This document shows positions 10,695 to 23,449 of a stretch of 64,000 nt of DNA, in pieces (position 1 is the stretch's first letter; each line of letters opens with the position of its first letter). The notes beneath the pieces are model-generated. The model ran no database searches and had not been told where the DNA came from. It was given only the letters and a program-made list of their open reading frames with translations. The DNA comes from Anaeromyces robustus. Its lineage: Eukaryota > Neocallimastigomycota > Neocallimastigomycetes > Neocallimastigales > Neocallimastigaceae. The position numbers were made by a program, and so were the translations under genes. The stretch covers positions 1 through 64,000 of the forward strand of contig MCFG01000348.1 in the NCBI GenBank assembly GCA_002104895.1, in the 5' to 3' direction.

Positions 10695-13600
10695 TTATAA
10701 TTTATCAAATTTTAAATAATTTGAAAAACTGAATTTTCCATTTTTAATATAATTATTAATATAATCAAGTCCTTCTGCTTTACTAAATTTCATATTTCCG
10801 ATTTGATCACTACTACTATTACTAGTAGTCATAGAATTCTTTTTGAAATCATTATAAATAGAAGGTATAGCTGAACCTTCTCCATCAAAGAAATATGGAT
10901 TCATTCCACTAAGGAAATCACGTAATTCTTCATCTTGTTTATTATCTTGATAATAATTTTTCAATTTTAGGAATAAATTTTTAAATAAATCTGATATTGT
11001 AATTTCATCTTCTACATTTTCATTATCACTATTATAATTTTGTTGATTAATAATTCTTCTAATATCTTCAGTTTCACCTCCTTCATTAATCAATTTATTA
11101 CAATGTCTTACCCAAAATTGAACATTATTTTTACTTTTTATACACCATTGATGTCCAAATTCATCTGATTCTGATTCTGATGTATTTGCCACTTCCTCTA
11201 ATAAAGTACGATTATAAGGTGTATTAGTAAGATGTCCATTTTGACCATCTAATATACGTTCTAATTGACTATCCTCTAATACTATTTTAGTACTAACTGT
11301 GGTTGTAGTAGAAGATGCAGATGCTGCTGATCCTGAAGTCATATTTATATTATTTCTAACACTTTCAGCTATACTACGTGTAGTATTCGCTAAGAAATCA
11401 TTTTCTTTAAATTGCTTTTTATATCTTATCATTTCATTCATTAAATCTCTTTTATCTTCATCGATATAATTAATTCCCATTTCAATAATTTTATTACTTT
11501 GAATTAAATTATATATTTTTTCTATTGGAGTATTTTTTGTTAAATATTCAAAGGATTCTAATAAAAATCCTCCTGTCATTGACATAGCAGTACGTGTATT
11601 TGTAATACCAAAGAAATCTTTTAAGATTTTTTCAGGTTCATCTTTATTACATCCTTTTTCTTCTAAAATTCGAATTAATTCTGTATTTTTTTTATATTTT
11701 GCATAACCATATGCTGTAGAATTCTCACTATCTTTAACACTTAAATCAATATATTTAGAACTAATTAATTTTTTTGCCTTTTCTTGATTACCTTCAATAA
11801 TTTGATACATTAATTGAGTAATGGTTTCACAACTACGTCCCCAATTATATTTTATTTTATCATTAATGGTTGATGGAGTTAAATCAATTAATCCTCTTTT
11901 CAATAATAATAAAGCTATAGAAGATTCTATTTCAGCTTCTCTTATTTTCACTTCTTTATTATCTTCTTTCATTACTGTAACTTTTCTTTTCAAAGCATAA
12001 TGTAACATAGATTTATTATTAATTTCTATATCAATATTACAACCTTCTTTTATTAATAATTCTACTATTTCTTTACTAGCAAATTTTATAGCATAATAAA
12101 GAGGGGTCTCATGATAATTATTTTTAATATTAATATTTAAATTGGAAAATCTATTAATTAATGTATCAACTTTATCTTTATCATTATTTTCAATGGCATA
12201 AAATATTAAACTATTTCCTAAACTATCTGTTTCATTAATATTATTTTTATTTAATTTTTTCTTTATTTCTATTTCAAATGTAAGATGATCAGACGATAAT
12301 AATATATCTGCTTTTTCTTTAATATTTGAAATTAATTTATTAACAGATTCTTCATTTTCATTTAATTCATCATTATTATTATTAATACCACCAAAAATAT
12401 CAATAATATTATTAATTCTTATATTATTAATATTATTAATATTTTTATTATTACTATTACTATTACTATTATTATTATTATTATCATTTTTTCTTTTTAT
12501 TTCTGTTATAGGAGCTCCATTCATAATTAAATAAGTTAAAATTTCCTTTTTATTAAAAATTTCATTTTTAAAAGTAAGAACATATTCAAATGCAGTCATA
12601 TCTTGCCCATTAACTTCAATTTTTTCTTCAAATACTTTCTTACCATATTTATCAAGAATAATTTTTGCTAATTTTTTTGAATTATTATGTACTGCTAAAT
12701 GTAGTAAACCTACAATTGAATTTATACTTTTTTCTAATCCTCTTTTAACAAAACTTGTATTTAAATTATTAGCAGCTCGTACAATTTCTTTTTCTAATAT
12801 TCCAATTTTTTTATAATGGGATAAAATTAAATCTTTTGCTTCAGGACTAGCCATTTTCCATAATGATTTATCTGTGAAATTTAATAAAAGTTTTAAAAAT
12901 TCTTCTAAAATACTTAATGAATTATATTTTAAAACCTTTTTCTTAATTTCTGTAATATCTTCTGTTACTGGTTCAAATTTTGTAAATTCTAAATACCAAT
13001 CATATTTATCAAGAAGGATGGCATAATCATAGGATTTGAAATTTTCACAATTAATTGTTTTAGATATATGAAGTAAAGATTTTATATCTGCTATACTATG
13101 ACTACTTTTAATTAATCTATAGGCAACATCTGCATTATTTTCTATATCTATAATACCTAATTTAATAGCTAAATCTTCTTTATCATTTTGTAATAGCTTT
13201 TCTTTTAATACTTCTTTACCAATTCCCTTTTCTATTTCACCTTTTCTAATTAATTCCTTTAATACCTTATTACTTATTTTCCTATTATTTAAAGCTACTT
13301 CTAATACCATTGAATCTTTACTAATTAAAGATGTAACTAATAATTCAATTTTATCTAATATTTTATTATTTTCAAATATATTTAAAATACATTGAATAGC
13401 CTTATCAGGATTAATAGGATTAGAGAAGGCACTGAAAAAAATATTTTTACCATAATAGTTATCTTTAAACATTCGTTCATCATCAATCATATAAGATATG
13501 ATATTTCCAATAATATGTTCAATTTCATCACTGGTAATTTCATTCATTAATAAATAATCAACTGCTTTAAATCCATAATGATCTTTAATTTGAAAATCAA

Positions 13601-16600
13601 AATATTCCTTATGATTAAGGAAAATTTCTAAGATTTCACAATTTTTACTTTCAGCAGCGTAATGTAATGCTGTTCTTCCATTGTTATCTACTTTATTAAA
13701 AATACTTTGATTTTTATTAGTAATAGCCGAAAATATCGATTTTACATTATTTATATTTTTACAAGCAATAGCATAATGTAAAATATTTCTTTTTTCAATA
13801 TCATTAATTCTTTCAAAATCATAAACATTATCACTAATTAAATTTACCATACTTTCATTTTCCATCATTAAGGCATAATTTAAAGGTGATCGTTGATAAG
13901 AATCCTTTTTCATTAAAATATCTAATTTTTTGCTATCTGCTTCTCTAATCATGGTATCAATAATATCAATATTTTTTGAAAATACTGCATAAAAGATTGG
14001 AGTCATACCAAAATTATCTGTGGCATTAATATCAGCACCTCTTTTAATTAATTCAGTGGCGATATTATTATTTTTGGCTAGAATAGCATAGAATAATGGT
14101 GATCTTCCATCTTCATCTTTAATATTTAAATCAATATTTTCTTGTTTTAATAAATAATTCACTATATCTTGGTTATCAATATAAGAAGCAATATGAAGAA
14201 GCGATTGTTGATGATTAATAGAATTATCATTAATAATACTTTTAAATAAAATTTTTTCTTCAGAGGTAGCATCACTATAAGGTAATTCATCAACTTCCGA
14301 TTTTTGTTCTATAATATTTTCAATCATTCCTTTTAATTCAGTAGGGGTCATTGTTTTTTTATTTAGTAAGGCATATTGTACATGAATAAAATTTTCTTTT
14401 CTAGAAATCCAATTACGATCTAATTTTAAAATTTTTTCGTATAAAAGTTTAAAAGCTTCCATATTATTGATAGAAATAGCTTTATCAAAAATAGTCATAC
14501 CATCTTTATTTTTTATTTTTAATAATTCTGAGTTAGTAACATAAGGTAACATTTTTTCTAAAATTTCAATAGCACTTGAATCTTGATTAATTTTATCAAT
14601 TACATAATGAATTGGTATCATTAAATTATTTTCATTTCCAGTAGTAGTAGAATTATTATTATTATGAGTAGTTGTAAGAGCAGTAGTATTAGAAGTAGAA
14701 AGTGCAGTAGTAGTATTTTTGGTTTCTGTTTCAATATTATTAATCATATCAGGATTTTCTTCTATTATTTCTAAAAAGGATTCTAAATTTTCCTTTTTTA
14801 ACTTTATAATCATTTGAGACAATAAATCTAATTTTTTATCTTCTTGATAGGTAATAATTTCTTTACATTGAGATATAAGTTTTTTAATTTCTTTAAAATT
14901 TCCTTCTGAGATAAGTTTACTAGCCTTTTCTGAATATTCTTTAATTAATTCTAATGGTGGTGAAGTTGATTCCTCTTCATTTTTATCTGGTTTATTTTCA
15001 AATGGTGATAAATTGTTCATATCTGAAGTTATATCACCAGAATTGTTATCATCATTATTATTATCAATATTATCAATATTATCAATATTAACAATATTAA
15101 CAATATTATTGTTATTAATATTATCAGGTTCATCAATAGTAACTTTTTTGATGGCTGTTGTTGTTGCTACGATATCTTTATCATTTACATCTTGATTTTC
15201 AACAAAACTATTTGATAAGCTTGATTTATTAATTTCAGAATTATTTTCAGTAGCATCAATATTATTTTTATCAGCTAAATTTAAATTTGATAATGATACT
15301 GATAATGAGGATGCTGATGAAAATGTTGATAACGATTTTCTAGCTTTATTTTTACCTTTATTATCTTCATCAGCAACATCTTTTTTAATTTTATCTATAT
15401 TTGGAATTGGCATATCATTTATTTCACTACCGAATTCATTATTAATTATTTCTATAATATTTTTGGCATTTTCATTCAATGATTCAAATTTTATTCCAAT
15501 ATTTTTGAAAATGGTTATCATTCTTTTTTGATATTTAGGATTTTTTTTCTTTTCTTTATTTTTATTATTCTTTACTATAATAGCTTCAATTTGAGATGGA
15601 TATTCCTTGAAATAACGTTCCAATTCTTTTTCAAAAATGCTATTAGTTTCTATTTTATAATTATTATTTACTAAGATTTCTAATTCATTTAAAATTTTAT
15701 TTTTCATATTAATAAAATTCTTGTTACTTTTTTCTAAAAGGTATTCTTCAATCAAATTATTTTCAAATAATATATTTTCAGATATTTTTTCAGGACTTTC
15801 TTCTGGTTTATTATTTTCTGTTGAATTGGTCATTTCTTTATTTTCTTCTTCTTTATGACTTGTACTACTGATATTTTCTTTATTTTCTTTATTTTCATTA
15901 TTTTCACTATTTTTATCATTTTCTTTATTATTACCAGCATCAATACCTTCTTTATCTTTATTTTTATTATTATTATCACTACTACTAGTATCAGTTCCTT
16001 TATCATTCATGGAATTTGTAATTTCATTCAATTTTTTATTATTTTCTTTAATTTGATTTTTGAAGTATTTTTCTCTTTCCTTTCTTAAATAATAATTTTC
16101 ATTATGCCAAATATGTAAATTTAATTTATCATAAATTAAATTTTTAGTTGTATTGACATTATCAGAATCAGAATCAGAATCTGAATCTGAATCACTATCC
16201 TTTTTATCATTTTCTATTTTCTTTTTAATAAAATTTTTTAATTTTTCAAAATATTCTTTTTTCTCATCGATAAGATCTTTTTCCGAAGTTTCAAGGATAA
16301 CATTATCATTTACAATTTTCATTTTAAATTGACTCTGATTAAAGTTTCTTTTAGTATAAGCATCCATTTCTATGATACATTTAAGAATTCTTAAATATTC
16401 TTCCTCTTCTTCTTCATCTTCATCTTTATCATTTTTATTTTCTTCACTATCGGCAACAGATAATTTTTTTAAATCACTACTTATACTATTTATACTTTGA
16501 GCATTAACATAATCAAATGGTATTTTCCCATTATCATCTTTTAAAGTTGTATTTGCCCCTGATTTTATTAAATTAATAATTTCTTTATTACATTCTTCAC

Positions 16601-17717
16601 CATTATAATTTTCAAATTTTTTATGTAATTCAGTTTTATTTTTATCATCAACATCCCTTCTATTGATATCAATATTATTTTTATATTTGTTTCTATATTT
16701 ATAATTAAATGTATTTTTGTTATTATTTTTTGTATTGGTTGTATTATCAAAATTTTCACTAAATTTTTGATAAAATTTTCTTAATATTTCACTATAATTA
16801 TTTTGAAATTCTTTTAAAATATTTTCATATTTAAATTTACTCATTTCAGCTATTAATTCTCTAATCATTTCGTCTATTTCTTCTTTTGTTAAATCTTCTT
16901 TTTTAAATTGAGTATTTAACCATTTGACATAAAGGTTACTTGCTTCCTTATAATTTAAAATTTTACTTTCAATTTCCAAACGTTCATTAATATCTTCAAT
17001 ATTATAAAGATATAAATAAAATAAGGGCAATATTTTAATATCTCCTTCTTCATTACAATTTTTCTTTTTTATTGCCTCACTGACTTCTTTAATTTTAATT
17101 TCATCTTTTACTTTTTTAATTTCTTCTATATCTTCATTTTCCATTTCTTCGTCATCTTTTTCAATATTTATTTGAATACATTTAATATCAGGTTTATCTT
17201 TTCCTTCAGTACCAAATTTTAATAAAGATTGTAAATTTTCAAAAGTTCTATTTATCATTTCACTGAGTTCTATTAATTTTTCATTGGTAAAGGCATCTTT
17301 TTTCTTTTTATCCCAATCCAATGTAATTATTTCTTGTAATATATCTTTATAGTTTTCAATATTATTTTTAATTTTATTAATTTTAAAATTAGAGAAATTT
17401 TGATTATATATTATTTTATTTAATATATCATTTAATCTTTCCATATAAATTTTCATGTCACTATTGACTTTTGTAATGTATACTTCATTATCATTATTAT
17501 AAAATATAGAATAAATCACTTCAAAAATTATTTTAAATTTTTTTTCCACATATTTATAATATTTGAGCCATAGTATTTCTTCATGAATAATTAAAGCTTT
17601 CTCTTTCAAATTTGGATCAATAATTTTTTTTAAATCTTCCTCTGTTAAAATAGCATTATAATTTCCATTTGATGATAAATATATATCATCGTCTTCATAA
17701 TTATTAATTTTATTCAT
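10695..17717 (-). CDS. Giant ankyrin-repeat protein, 2,340 aa
   Basis: A single uninterrupted frame of 7 kb with no intron. Ankyrin repeats occur in several blocks: one isolated repeat near residues 365-430, a repeat around 1035-1095 (IPIHYVID ... KDGMTIFDKAI), a dense block about 1170-1390 (SLLHIASYIDNQDIVNYLL, then DEDGRSPLFYAILAKN and NFGMTPIFYAVFSKN), and another about 1835-2010. Between them are charged, low-complexity linkers, including an acidic DEEEEEE run near residue 430, a Ser-Asp repeat near 515-525 and Asn/Glu/Lys-rich sequence at about 580-640. The N-terminus (about 1-350) is helical and Lys/Glu-rich, and the C-terminus (HQWCIKSKNNVQFWVRHC near 2190) is not recognised. There is no signal peptide or membrane segment, so it is probably cytoplasmic. 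Ankyrin repeats bind partner proteins; the partner cannot be told from sequence. Confidence 0.9.
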   Translation of the reverse strand: MNKINNYEDDDIYLSSNGNYNAILTEEDLKKIIDPNLKEKALIIHEEILWLKYYKYVEKKFKIIFEVIYSIFYNNDNEVYITKVNSDMKIYMERLNDILNKIIYNQNFSNFKINKIKNNIENYKDILQEIITLDWDKKKKDAFTNEKLIELSEMINRTFENLQSLLKFGTEGKDKPDIKCIQINIEKDDEEMENEDIEEIKKVKDEIKIKEVSEAIKKKNCNEEGDIKILPLFYLYLYNIEDINERLEIESKILNYKEASNLYVKWLNTQFKKEDLTKEEIDEMIRELIAEMSKFKYENILKEFQNNYSEILRKFYQKFSENFDNTTNTKNNNKNTFNYKYRNKYKNNIDINRRDVDDKNKTELHKKFENYNGEECNKEIINLIKSGANTTLKDDNGKIPFDYVNAQSINSISSDLKKLSVADSEENKNDKDEDEEEEEEYLRILKCIIEMDAYTKRNFNQSQFKMKIVNDNVILETSEKDLIDEKKEYFEKLKNFIKKKIENDKKDSDSDSDSDSDSDNVNTTKNLIYDKLNLHIWHNENYYLRKEREKYFKNQIKENNKKLNEITNSMNDKGTDTSSSDNNNKNKDKEGIDAGNNKENDKNSENNENKENKENISSTSHKEEENKEMTNSTENNKPEESPEKISENILFENNLIEEYLLEKSNKNFINMKNKILNELEILVNNNYKIETNSIFEKELERYFKEYPSQIEAIIVKNNKNKEKKKNPKYQKRMITIFKNIGIKFESLNENAKNIIEIINNEFGSEINDMPIPNIDKIKKDVADEDNKGKNKARKSLSTFSSASSLSVSLSNLNLADKNNIDATENNSEINKSSLSNSFVENQDVNDKDIVATTTAIKKVTIDEPDNINNNNIVNIVNIDNIDNIDNNNDDNNSGDITSDMNNLSPFENKPDKNEEESTSPPLELIKEYSEKASKLISEGNFKEIKKLISQCKEIITYQEDKKLDLLSQMIIKLKKENLESFLEIIEENPDMINNIETETKNTTTALSTSNTTALTTTHNNNNSTTTGNENNLMIPIHYVIDKINQDSSAIEILEKMLPYVTNSELLKIKNKDGMTIFDKAISINNMEAFKLLYEKILKLDRNWISRKENFIHVQYALLNKKTMTPTELKGMIENIIEQKSEVDELPYSDATSEEKILFKSIINDNSINHQQSLLHIASYIDNQDIVNYLLKQENIDLNIKDEDGRSPLFYAILAKNNNIATELIKRGADINATDNFGMTPIFYAVFSKNIDIIDTMIREADSKKLDILMKKDSYQRSPLNYALMMENESMVNLISDNVYDFERINDIEKRNILHYAIACKNINNVKSIFSAITNKNQSIFNKVDNNGRTALHYAAESKNCEILEIFLNHKEYFDFQIKDHYGFKAVDYLLMNEITSDEIEHIIGNIISYMIDDERMFKDNYYGKNIFFSAFSNPINPDKAIQCILNIFENNKILDKIELLVTSLISKDSMVLEVALNNRKISNKVLKELIRKGEIEKGIGKEVLKEKLLQNDKEDLAIKLGIIDIENNADVAYRLIKSSHSIADIKSLLHISKTINCENFKSYDYAILLDKYDWYLEFTKFEPVTEDITEIKKKVLKYNSLSILEEFLKLLLNFTDKSLWKMASPEAKDLILSHYKKIGILEKEIVRAANNLNTSFVKRGLEKSINSIVGLLHLAVHNNSKKLAKIILDKYGKKVFEEKIEVNGQDMTAFEYVLTFKNEIFNKKEILTYLIMNGAPITEIKRKNDNNNNNSNSNSNNKNINNINNIRINNIIDIFGGINNNNDELNENEESVNKLISNIKEKADILLSSDHLTFEIEIKKKLNKNNINETDSLGNSLIFYAIENNDKDKVDTLINRFSNLNINIKNNYHETPLYYAIKFASKEIVELLIKEGCNIDIEINNKSMLHYALKRKVTVMKEDNKEVKIREAEIESSIALLLLKRGLIDLTPSTINDKIKYNWGRSCETITQLMYQIIEGNQEKAKKLISSKYIDLSVKDSENSTAYGYAKYKKNTELIRILEEKGCNKDEPEKILKDFFGITNTRTAMSMTGGFLLESFEYLTKNTPIEKIYNLIQSNKIIEMGINYIDEDKRDLMNEMIRYKKQFKENDFLANTTRSIAESVRNNINMTSGSAASASSTTTTVSTKIVLEDSQLERILDGQNGHLTNTPYNRTLLEEVANTSESESDEFGHQWCIKSKNNVQFWVRHCNKLINEGGETEDIRRIINQQNYNSDNENVEDEITISDLFKNLFLKLKNYYQDNKQDEELRDFLSGMNPYFFDGEGSAIPSIYNDFKKNSMTTSNSSSDQIGNMKFSKAEGLDYINNYIKNGKFSFSNYLKFDKL

Positions 17718-18727
17718 ATTTCTTTATACTCAGTTAACATTAATAAACATAATTATAAAAATAAAATATATATATATATTAAATATTAATTTAAAACAAA
17801 AACAAAAAAAAATATCATAATATTTAAGGATAAAAAATTATTTTATTTAAATTTTATCCTTCTTTTCTTTTTTATACACAGAAATAAATAAATGTTTTAT
17901 TTTCAACTTGCAATTATCATTATTTACTAATTCATTTTTATATTTTTATTTAATTTTAAACAAAATGTTTTTTTACCATATTTTTATTTATTTATTTATT
18001 TTATTTAACATTTTTGATTTTTTACTAAATTTTATTTATTATCAAAAAAATTAATCTATTTAAAAATAAAAATTTATTTATTTATTATTTATTTATTTAT
18101 TAAAATAATTATTAATTAAATAATTATTACTATTTTATTTATTTTATATTTATTTATCTATTTATTTATTATTTTTATAAAAAAGGAAATTTTTAATTTT
18201 ATATTAAAAAGTAAAGAATAAAAAAAAATAAACAAAAGTACCAGCCGCAATTTTATATATTAAAAAAAGAAAATTCAATATAAATTAAATGAATAAAATA
18301 TTTTCTAAATAATTTTTAAATAATTAAATATATAAAATAATAAATAAATTCAATATAAATAAATATATTTAATAGATTAAATATCTATTCATTTATTTAA
18401 TATTATTTTATTAAATAATTTAATTGTCAAATTTATTTAATTATTTATTGTTTATTTATTTAATTTTTACCAATTAAAAACATTTTTTATTTTAATTATT
18501 TTTTAATTTTTATTCAATTATTTTAATTTTTAAAAAATTTTAATAAAAATTATTTATTTAATTTTTCCATGCATTCACTTAATTATTTAATATTAATTAA
18601 TTAAATGAATGAATATTAATTATCTAAATATTTAATAAAGTTAAAATAAAAAATAAATTTTTTTTTTTTTTTTTTTTTTGAATAAATAAAAATCATTTTT
18701 GAAGGAAATGATTTTGATTGTTTGATA
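17718..18727. other. AT-rich divergent intergenic region
   Basis: It separates the minus-strand ankyrin gene from the plus-strand MATH gene, so it presumably holds both promoters. Only ATTT/TTAA-type simple sequence is seen, plus a poly(T) run at about 18660-18679 close to the MATH start. Confidence 0.6.
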
Positions 18728-20843
18728 ATGTTTTTATTTAAAAGGTAAGTCTTTATTTATTAGTTATATCTATTAAAATAAATTTAAAGAATTAAATTAA
18801 GTAATAATATCTATTTTTAATATTTTTTATTTTATTTTATTTTATTTTATTTATTTATTTTTCAGTAATTCAACTATATTCAAAGGTATTATATAAAATT
18901 GAAAGATTCATTTATTTTAAACTTATATTATATGTCTTATATTTTATATTAATATAATATTTCTTTATTTTATATATAAATATTTATATATATAAAAGAT
19001 GATTATAAGAAGAAAATAAAAGATTTTGTTGAAGAAAATGATGACTATAAAAGTAATTTGGTATCCGAAGATACTTATGAATGGAATAAATTTAAAGTAG
19101 AAGACTTTAAAAAATTATTGCACAGTTATGATTCTATAGAATCTTCAGAATTTAGTATATGTAATCATCAATGGTAAAACTATCTTTATATACTAATATA
19201 TATTATATTATATCTATACTTTATATATATGTATTTTAAATTAATTATATTTATTATATTTATTAATAAATATACTTTTAATAATAAAAGGAAAATAAGA
19301 ATTTATTTTTATGGAAAATTTAAAAATGACCTTGATTATTTTAAATTTTCTTTAATAAATACTGATAGAAAAAACAATTATATTCCAACAAAATTTGTTC
19401 CATATTTTAAAGTTTCTGATTCTACTGAAACTAAAAATTTTCCTGGTAAATTTATTAATTTTATTATTTCTTTATCATTCTATAAATATATAAGTATATA
19501 TATAAATATATATTTATTTGTTTATTTATTTATTTTAATATAAATATATATATATATAAAACAGCTTCATTACTTTATAATTTCAATAATAATGCCTGTT
19601 ATGAATATAAAATATATAATAATGATTATAAAAGTTTTATGGAAAATATTAATAATGATACACAATTATGTATTGGTATTTATATGCGTATATACAACAA
19701 TATTATTATAGGTAAATAAAAAATAATTGAAATATATTTATATAATTATTTATATATGTTTATTTATATATAATTTTAAATAACAGAAATTAATTTTTTA
19801 TTATTTAAAATTTATTTTTATAATATGTATTAGAAAAATATATAAATGATAAATTGACGTTTAATGATATTGAAGGTACCACCTTTAAAAAAGAAAATAG
19901 TATTTATTTTGAATGGGCAATTAAGGATTGGGAAAATATTAAGAGTTTACGTTATTTTGAAAGTCCATTATTTATAAAAAATAATGATAAATGGTATTAT
20001 TATCATTATAATAATAATAATAATAATAATATTAATATTAATATTAATAATAATATGCCTTTTTTTTTAATTATATATATATATATATTTTATTATCAAT
20101 TAATATATCGATAAAGGTCTATAATTATTAAAAAAGGAAACATTCAACTTAAGTGTTATAGTTTTTCATTAAATGAGAATCATTTTCACATAAAAAGCAT
20201 AATTGGAATTAGATATTCTGATAATTTTTCCAAAGGTTATTTATCAGAAGAAAGTAATATATATAGTAAGGAAAGTGAAATTACATTTAATAAAGAATTA
20301 ACAAATATAGAAACTCAAACAAAAATTGATAGTATTGAAAGTATTGAAAATGTTGATACAATTATTATATGTGTTCATATACATGAATATTCAAATATAA
20401 AAGGTAAAATAAGAATAAAAATCAAATGATTTTAATTAATTAAAAATAAATAAATAAATATAGCATAGAATAATATTAAATAAAAAAAATATAATATTAA
20501 ATTATTTTATTATATAATAAAATTTATAAAAATATATGTATTTATATATATATATATTATTTATAGAAAATCATATTAATAAATTAAAAAATACATTGAT
20601 TGAGGATGATTTACGAAATATAAATAATATTAAAAGAGTTGATAGAAATTATTTCGAATATAAAATTGAAAATATTTCTGGATTTTTAAATGGTGTTAAT
20701 AAACAATCAAGTGAAGAATTTTATGTTGGAAATTATAAATGGTAATAATAATAATAATAATAAATAATTAATTATATAATTTATATATATCTTTTTTTTT
20801 TTGTTATATTAAAAATTATATATATTTTATTGTATTTAATTTA

Positions 20844-20882
<39 letters not shown>

Positions 20883-22315
20883 CAAAAAAAAAAAAAATCA
20901 ATTCAAAACTAAATTTTATATATATAAAGGAAACTTCATGTAATGTCATATTTTAATCTTATATGTAAAGAATATAATAATATCAACATTGTTTTAGAAA
21001 ATGTTGATGATTTTGATAATGATGAATTTGTTTCATGTAAATATTTATTTTATTTCAAATCCTCTAATAAGCACTACCCATTTAAACGTAATTTTACTTT
21101 TTATTGTTATTTTTTTTATAATATATTTTTATAATAATATTTAATTATTTAATATTAAGAACAATTATAAATTTATATATATAAATAATTTAAATAAAAC
21201 TTAATATTAAAGATTTTTTTTTATTTATTTCTATATTTTAAATATATTTTATTTTTTTTATTAAAAATAAAATAATATAGCTACTTCATCACTTACTATT
21301 TTCAATAATACTAAGAAAAAAAGTGACTATTTTATTATTAATAAAAATTCATATGATAAAACCATTAAATCATTTATTGATAATGAAGATAATAGTCTTA
21401 CTATTGGAGTTTATATTTTTATTTATGATAACTTTATTATAAGTAAATATATTTCATTTATTATTGTATTATTATATTTTTTTTTTATTATATTTTTATA
21501 TTTATTATTAATAATAATATTTTAAAATTTTATTTTTTTTTTATAGGTAATTATTTTAATGAAATAAAAGAAAAAGGAATAGATAATGATTATGATATTA
21601 TAAATAGTAATTATTATGAATGGGAAATTGAAGATTGGGACAAATTACAAAAGGAAAATGTTGCTATAATTTCAAGTCCTCCATTTAAAATTGATAAATA
21701 TGATTGGTAAGTTTTTATATATATTTATTCATATATATATAGATGGATAAAAATATAATTATAATGAAATCATTATTTTTTATATAAATTTTATATATGT
21801 TTAAAATTTATTAATTATATATATATATATATAAATAAAAAGGAATGTAACATTTTATCCTAAAGAAGAAAATATGAATCAAGTATTATATTTCTCCAAT
21901 AATGATAGTAATAACAAAGATCGTAATATTTTTGTACGTTGTATATTTGTTATACGGAATTGTAATGATTTTTCATGTTACGAAATACAAAGTATGTTTA
22001 AATTTAAATAAATGTATAATAAATAAAATAAATACATAATAAATAATTAACAATATATATATATATATATTAAAATTTTTTTTCTTTTGATTATAAGAAT
22101 CAAAAATAGAATCTCTAGAATATAATGTAGAATTGAAAAGTGAAGTAGATAAAGATGGTAATAATATCTTATCTATGAAATCTTTAAAATCTTATGAAGT
22201 TTCTAAGAGACGTTTAATTGAAAATAATAAAGTTATTTTTGGTGTTTTTATTTTCAAAATGAAAAAGAAAAAAACAAAAATAAAAATGAAAAATTCTAAA
22301 AAAGTAAAAAAATAA
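18728..22315 (+). CDS. Tandem MATH (TRAF-homology) domain protein, 13 exons, 660 aa
   Basis: My exon model: 18728-18744, 18866-18885, 18999-19173, 19291-19445, 19565-19711, 19834-19993, 20117-20403, 20567-20741, 20930-21087, 21281-21442, 21547-21706, 21843-21991, 22098-22315. All twelve introns are GT-AG, 104-193 bp, and the exons total 1,983 bases with an open frame to TAA. The product starts MFLFKSNSTIFKDDYKKK and has four MATH-like repeats. Each has the pattern [FY]-E-[WY]-x-I-x-[DN] ... SPPF-like ... W (for example FEWAIKDW ... SPLFIKNNDKW and YEWEIEDW ... SSPPFKIDKYDW). MATH domains bind peptide motifs in partner proteins, often as adaptors for ubiquitin ligases. No BTB, RING or peptidase domain is seen, and no signal peptide. 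In every repeat an intron splits the conserved Trp codon (TG/G). The tail is Lys-rich. The shortest first exons are the least certain part. Confidence 0.85.
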
Positions 22316-22419
22316 AAAAAATAAAAATAAAATAAAATAGAATAGATAACTAAATAAATATATTATTAAAAATAAAAATTAAATATTACTATTAATATAT
22401 ATATATATAAATATATAAA

Positions 22420-22515
22420 TAATATAATATAATATAATATAATATAATATAATATAATATAATATAATATAATATAATATAATATAATATAATATAATAT
22501 AATATAATATAATAT
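22420..22515. repeat. ATAAT pentanucleotide microsatellite
   Basis: About 19 uninterrupted copies of a five-base AATAT-type unit lie shortly after the MATH gene's stop. Confidence 0.9.
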
Positions 22516-22920
22516 AAACTTTAAAAATGGATTAAAAAAATAACAATAAATATAACCAAATAAATAAATAAATAAATAAGCAATATATCTATAAATAAAC
22601 AAATAAGAAATATCAAATATTAAAAATAAAAATAAATAAATTTATTATCATTACAATATAAATAAATAAAAGCGATTTTTCTTTTTTTTTTTTTTTTTCA
22701 TTATAATACAAAAAAAAAGATAAAAATAATTATATATATTATTATTATTATTATATATAATTAATATAAATTTATATATATTAACAATAATATTTAAATT
22801 TTAAAAAAAAAAAATTATATATTTATCACAAAAAAACAGAAAAAAAATTTTTTTTTATTTTTTATCTATTTATTTATTTTTAATTATTTATCCATATAAT
22901 TCTTATCATTATTTATATAA

Positions 22921-22952
<32 letters not shown>

Positions 22953-23008
22953 GAATTCTTTTTACTTTTTTAATTTAAAATGAAAACTTATACATACATC
23001 TATTATTT

Positions 23009-23052
23009 TTAAACTAATTTTAATAATTAATTAATTATTAAAATTAGTTTAA
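23009..23052. repeat. 44-bp perfect palindrome without spacer
   Basis: The left half (TTAAACTAATTTTAATAATT and two more bases) is followed at once by its exact reverse complement, with the centre between 23030 and 23031. There is no loop. It could extrude as a cruciform or fold in RNA. Confidence 0.9.
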
Positions 23053-23449
23053 TTAAATTAATTTAAATTATATTGTATATATATTACATATAGCGGAAAA
23101 TCGGAAAATAATGAGTCATATTACATGTATTGAAAAAATTTTTTTATATTTTATTATTTTTGTAAAGGTTCTGATTTTATAACTTTAATTTGATTTTCTA
23201 AATAAATAATATTATTAAAATATAATATAATCAAAATATTGCATAATATTGAATATATAAAAGTTATATAATAAAATATTGTAATTGTATAATTATAACG
23301 ATTTTAAAATCATTTTTCTTTTGTTGACATTGTCTTTAATTGACTTCATCGTTTTTAACAAATGCAACATAATAATTTCTTAGTTGATTTATTTTTAAAC
23401 TTTTAAATTTTTTTTTCTTTTTTGAGTAATCATTAATTAATAATCATTA

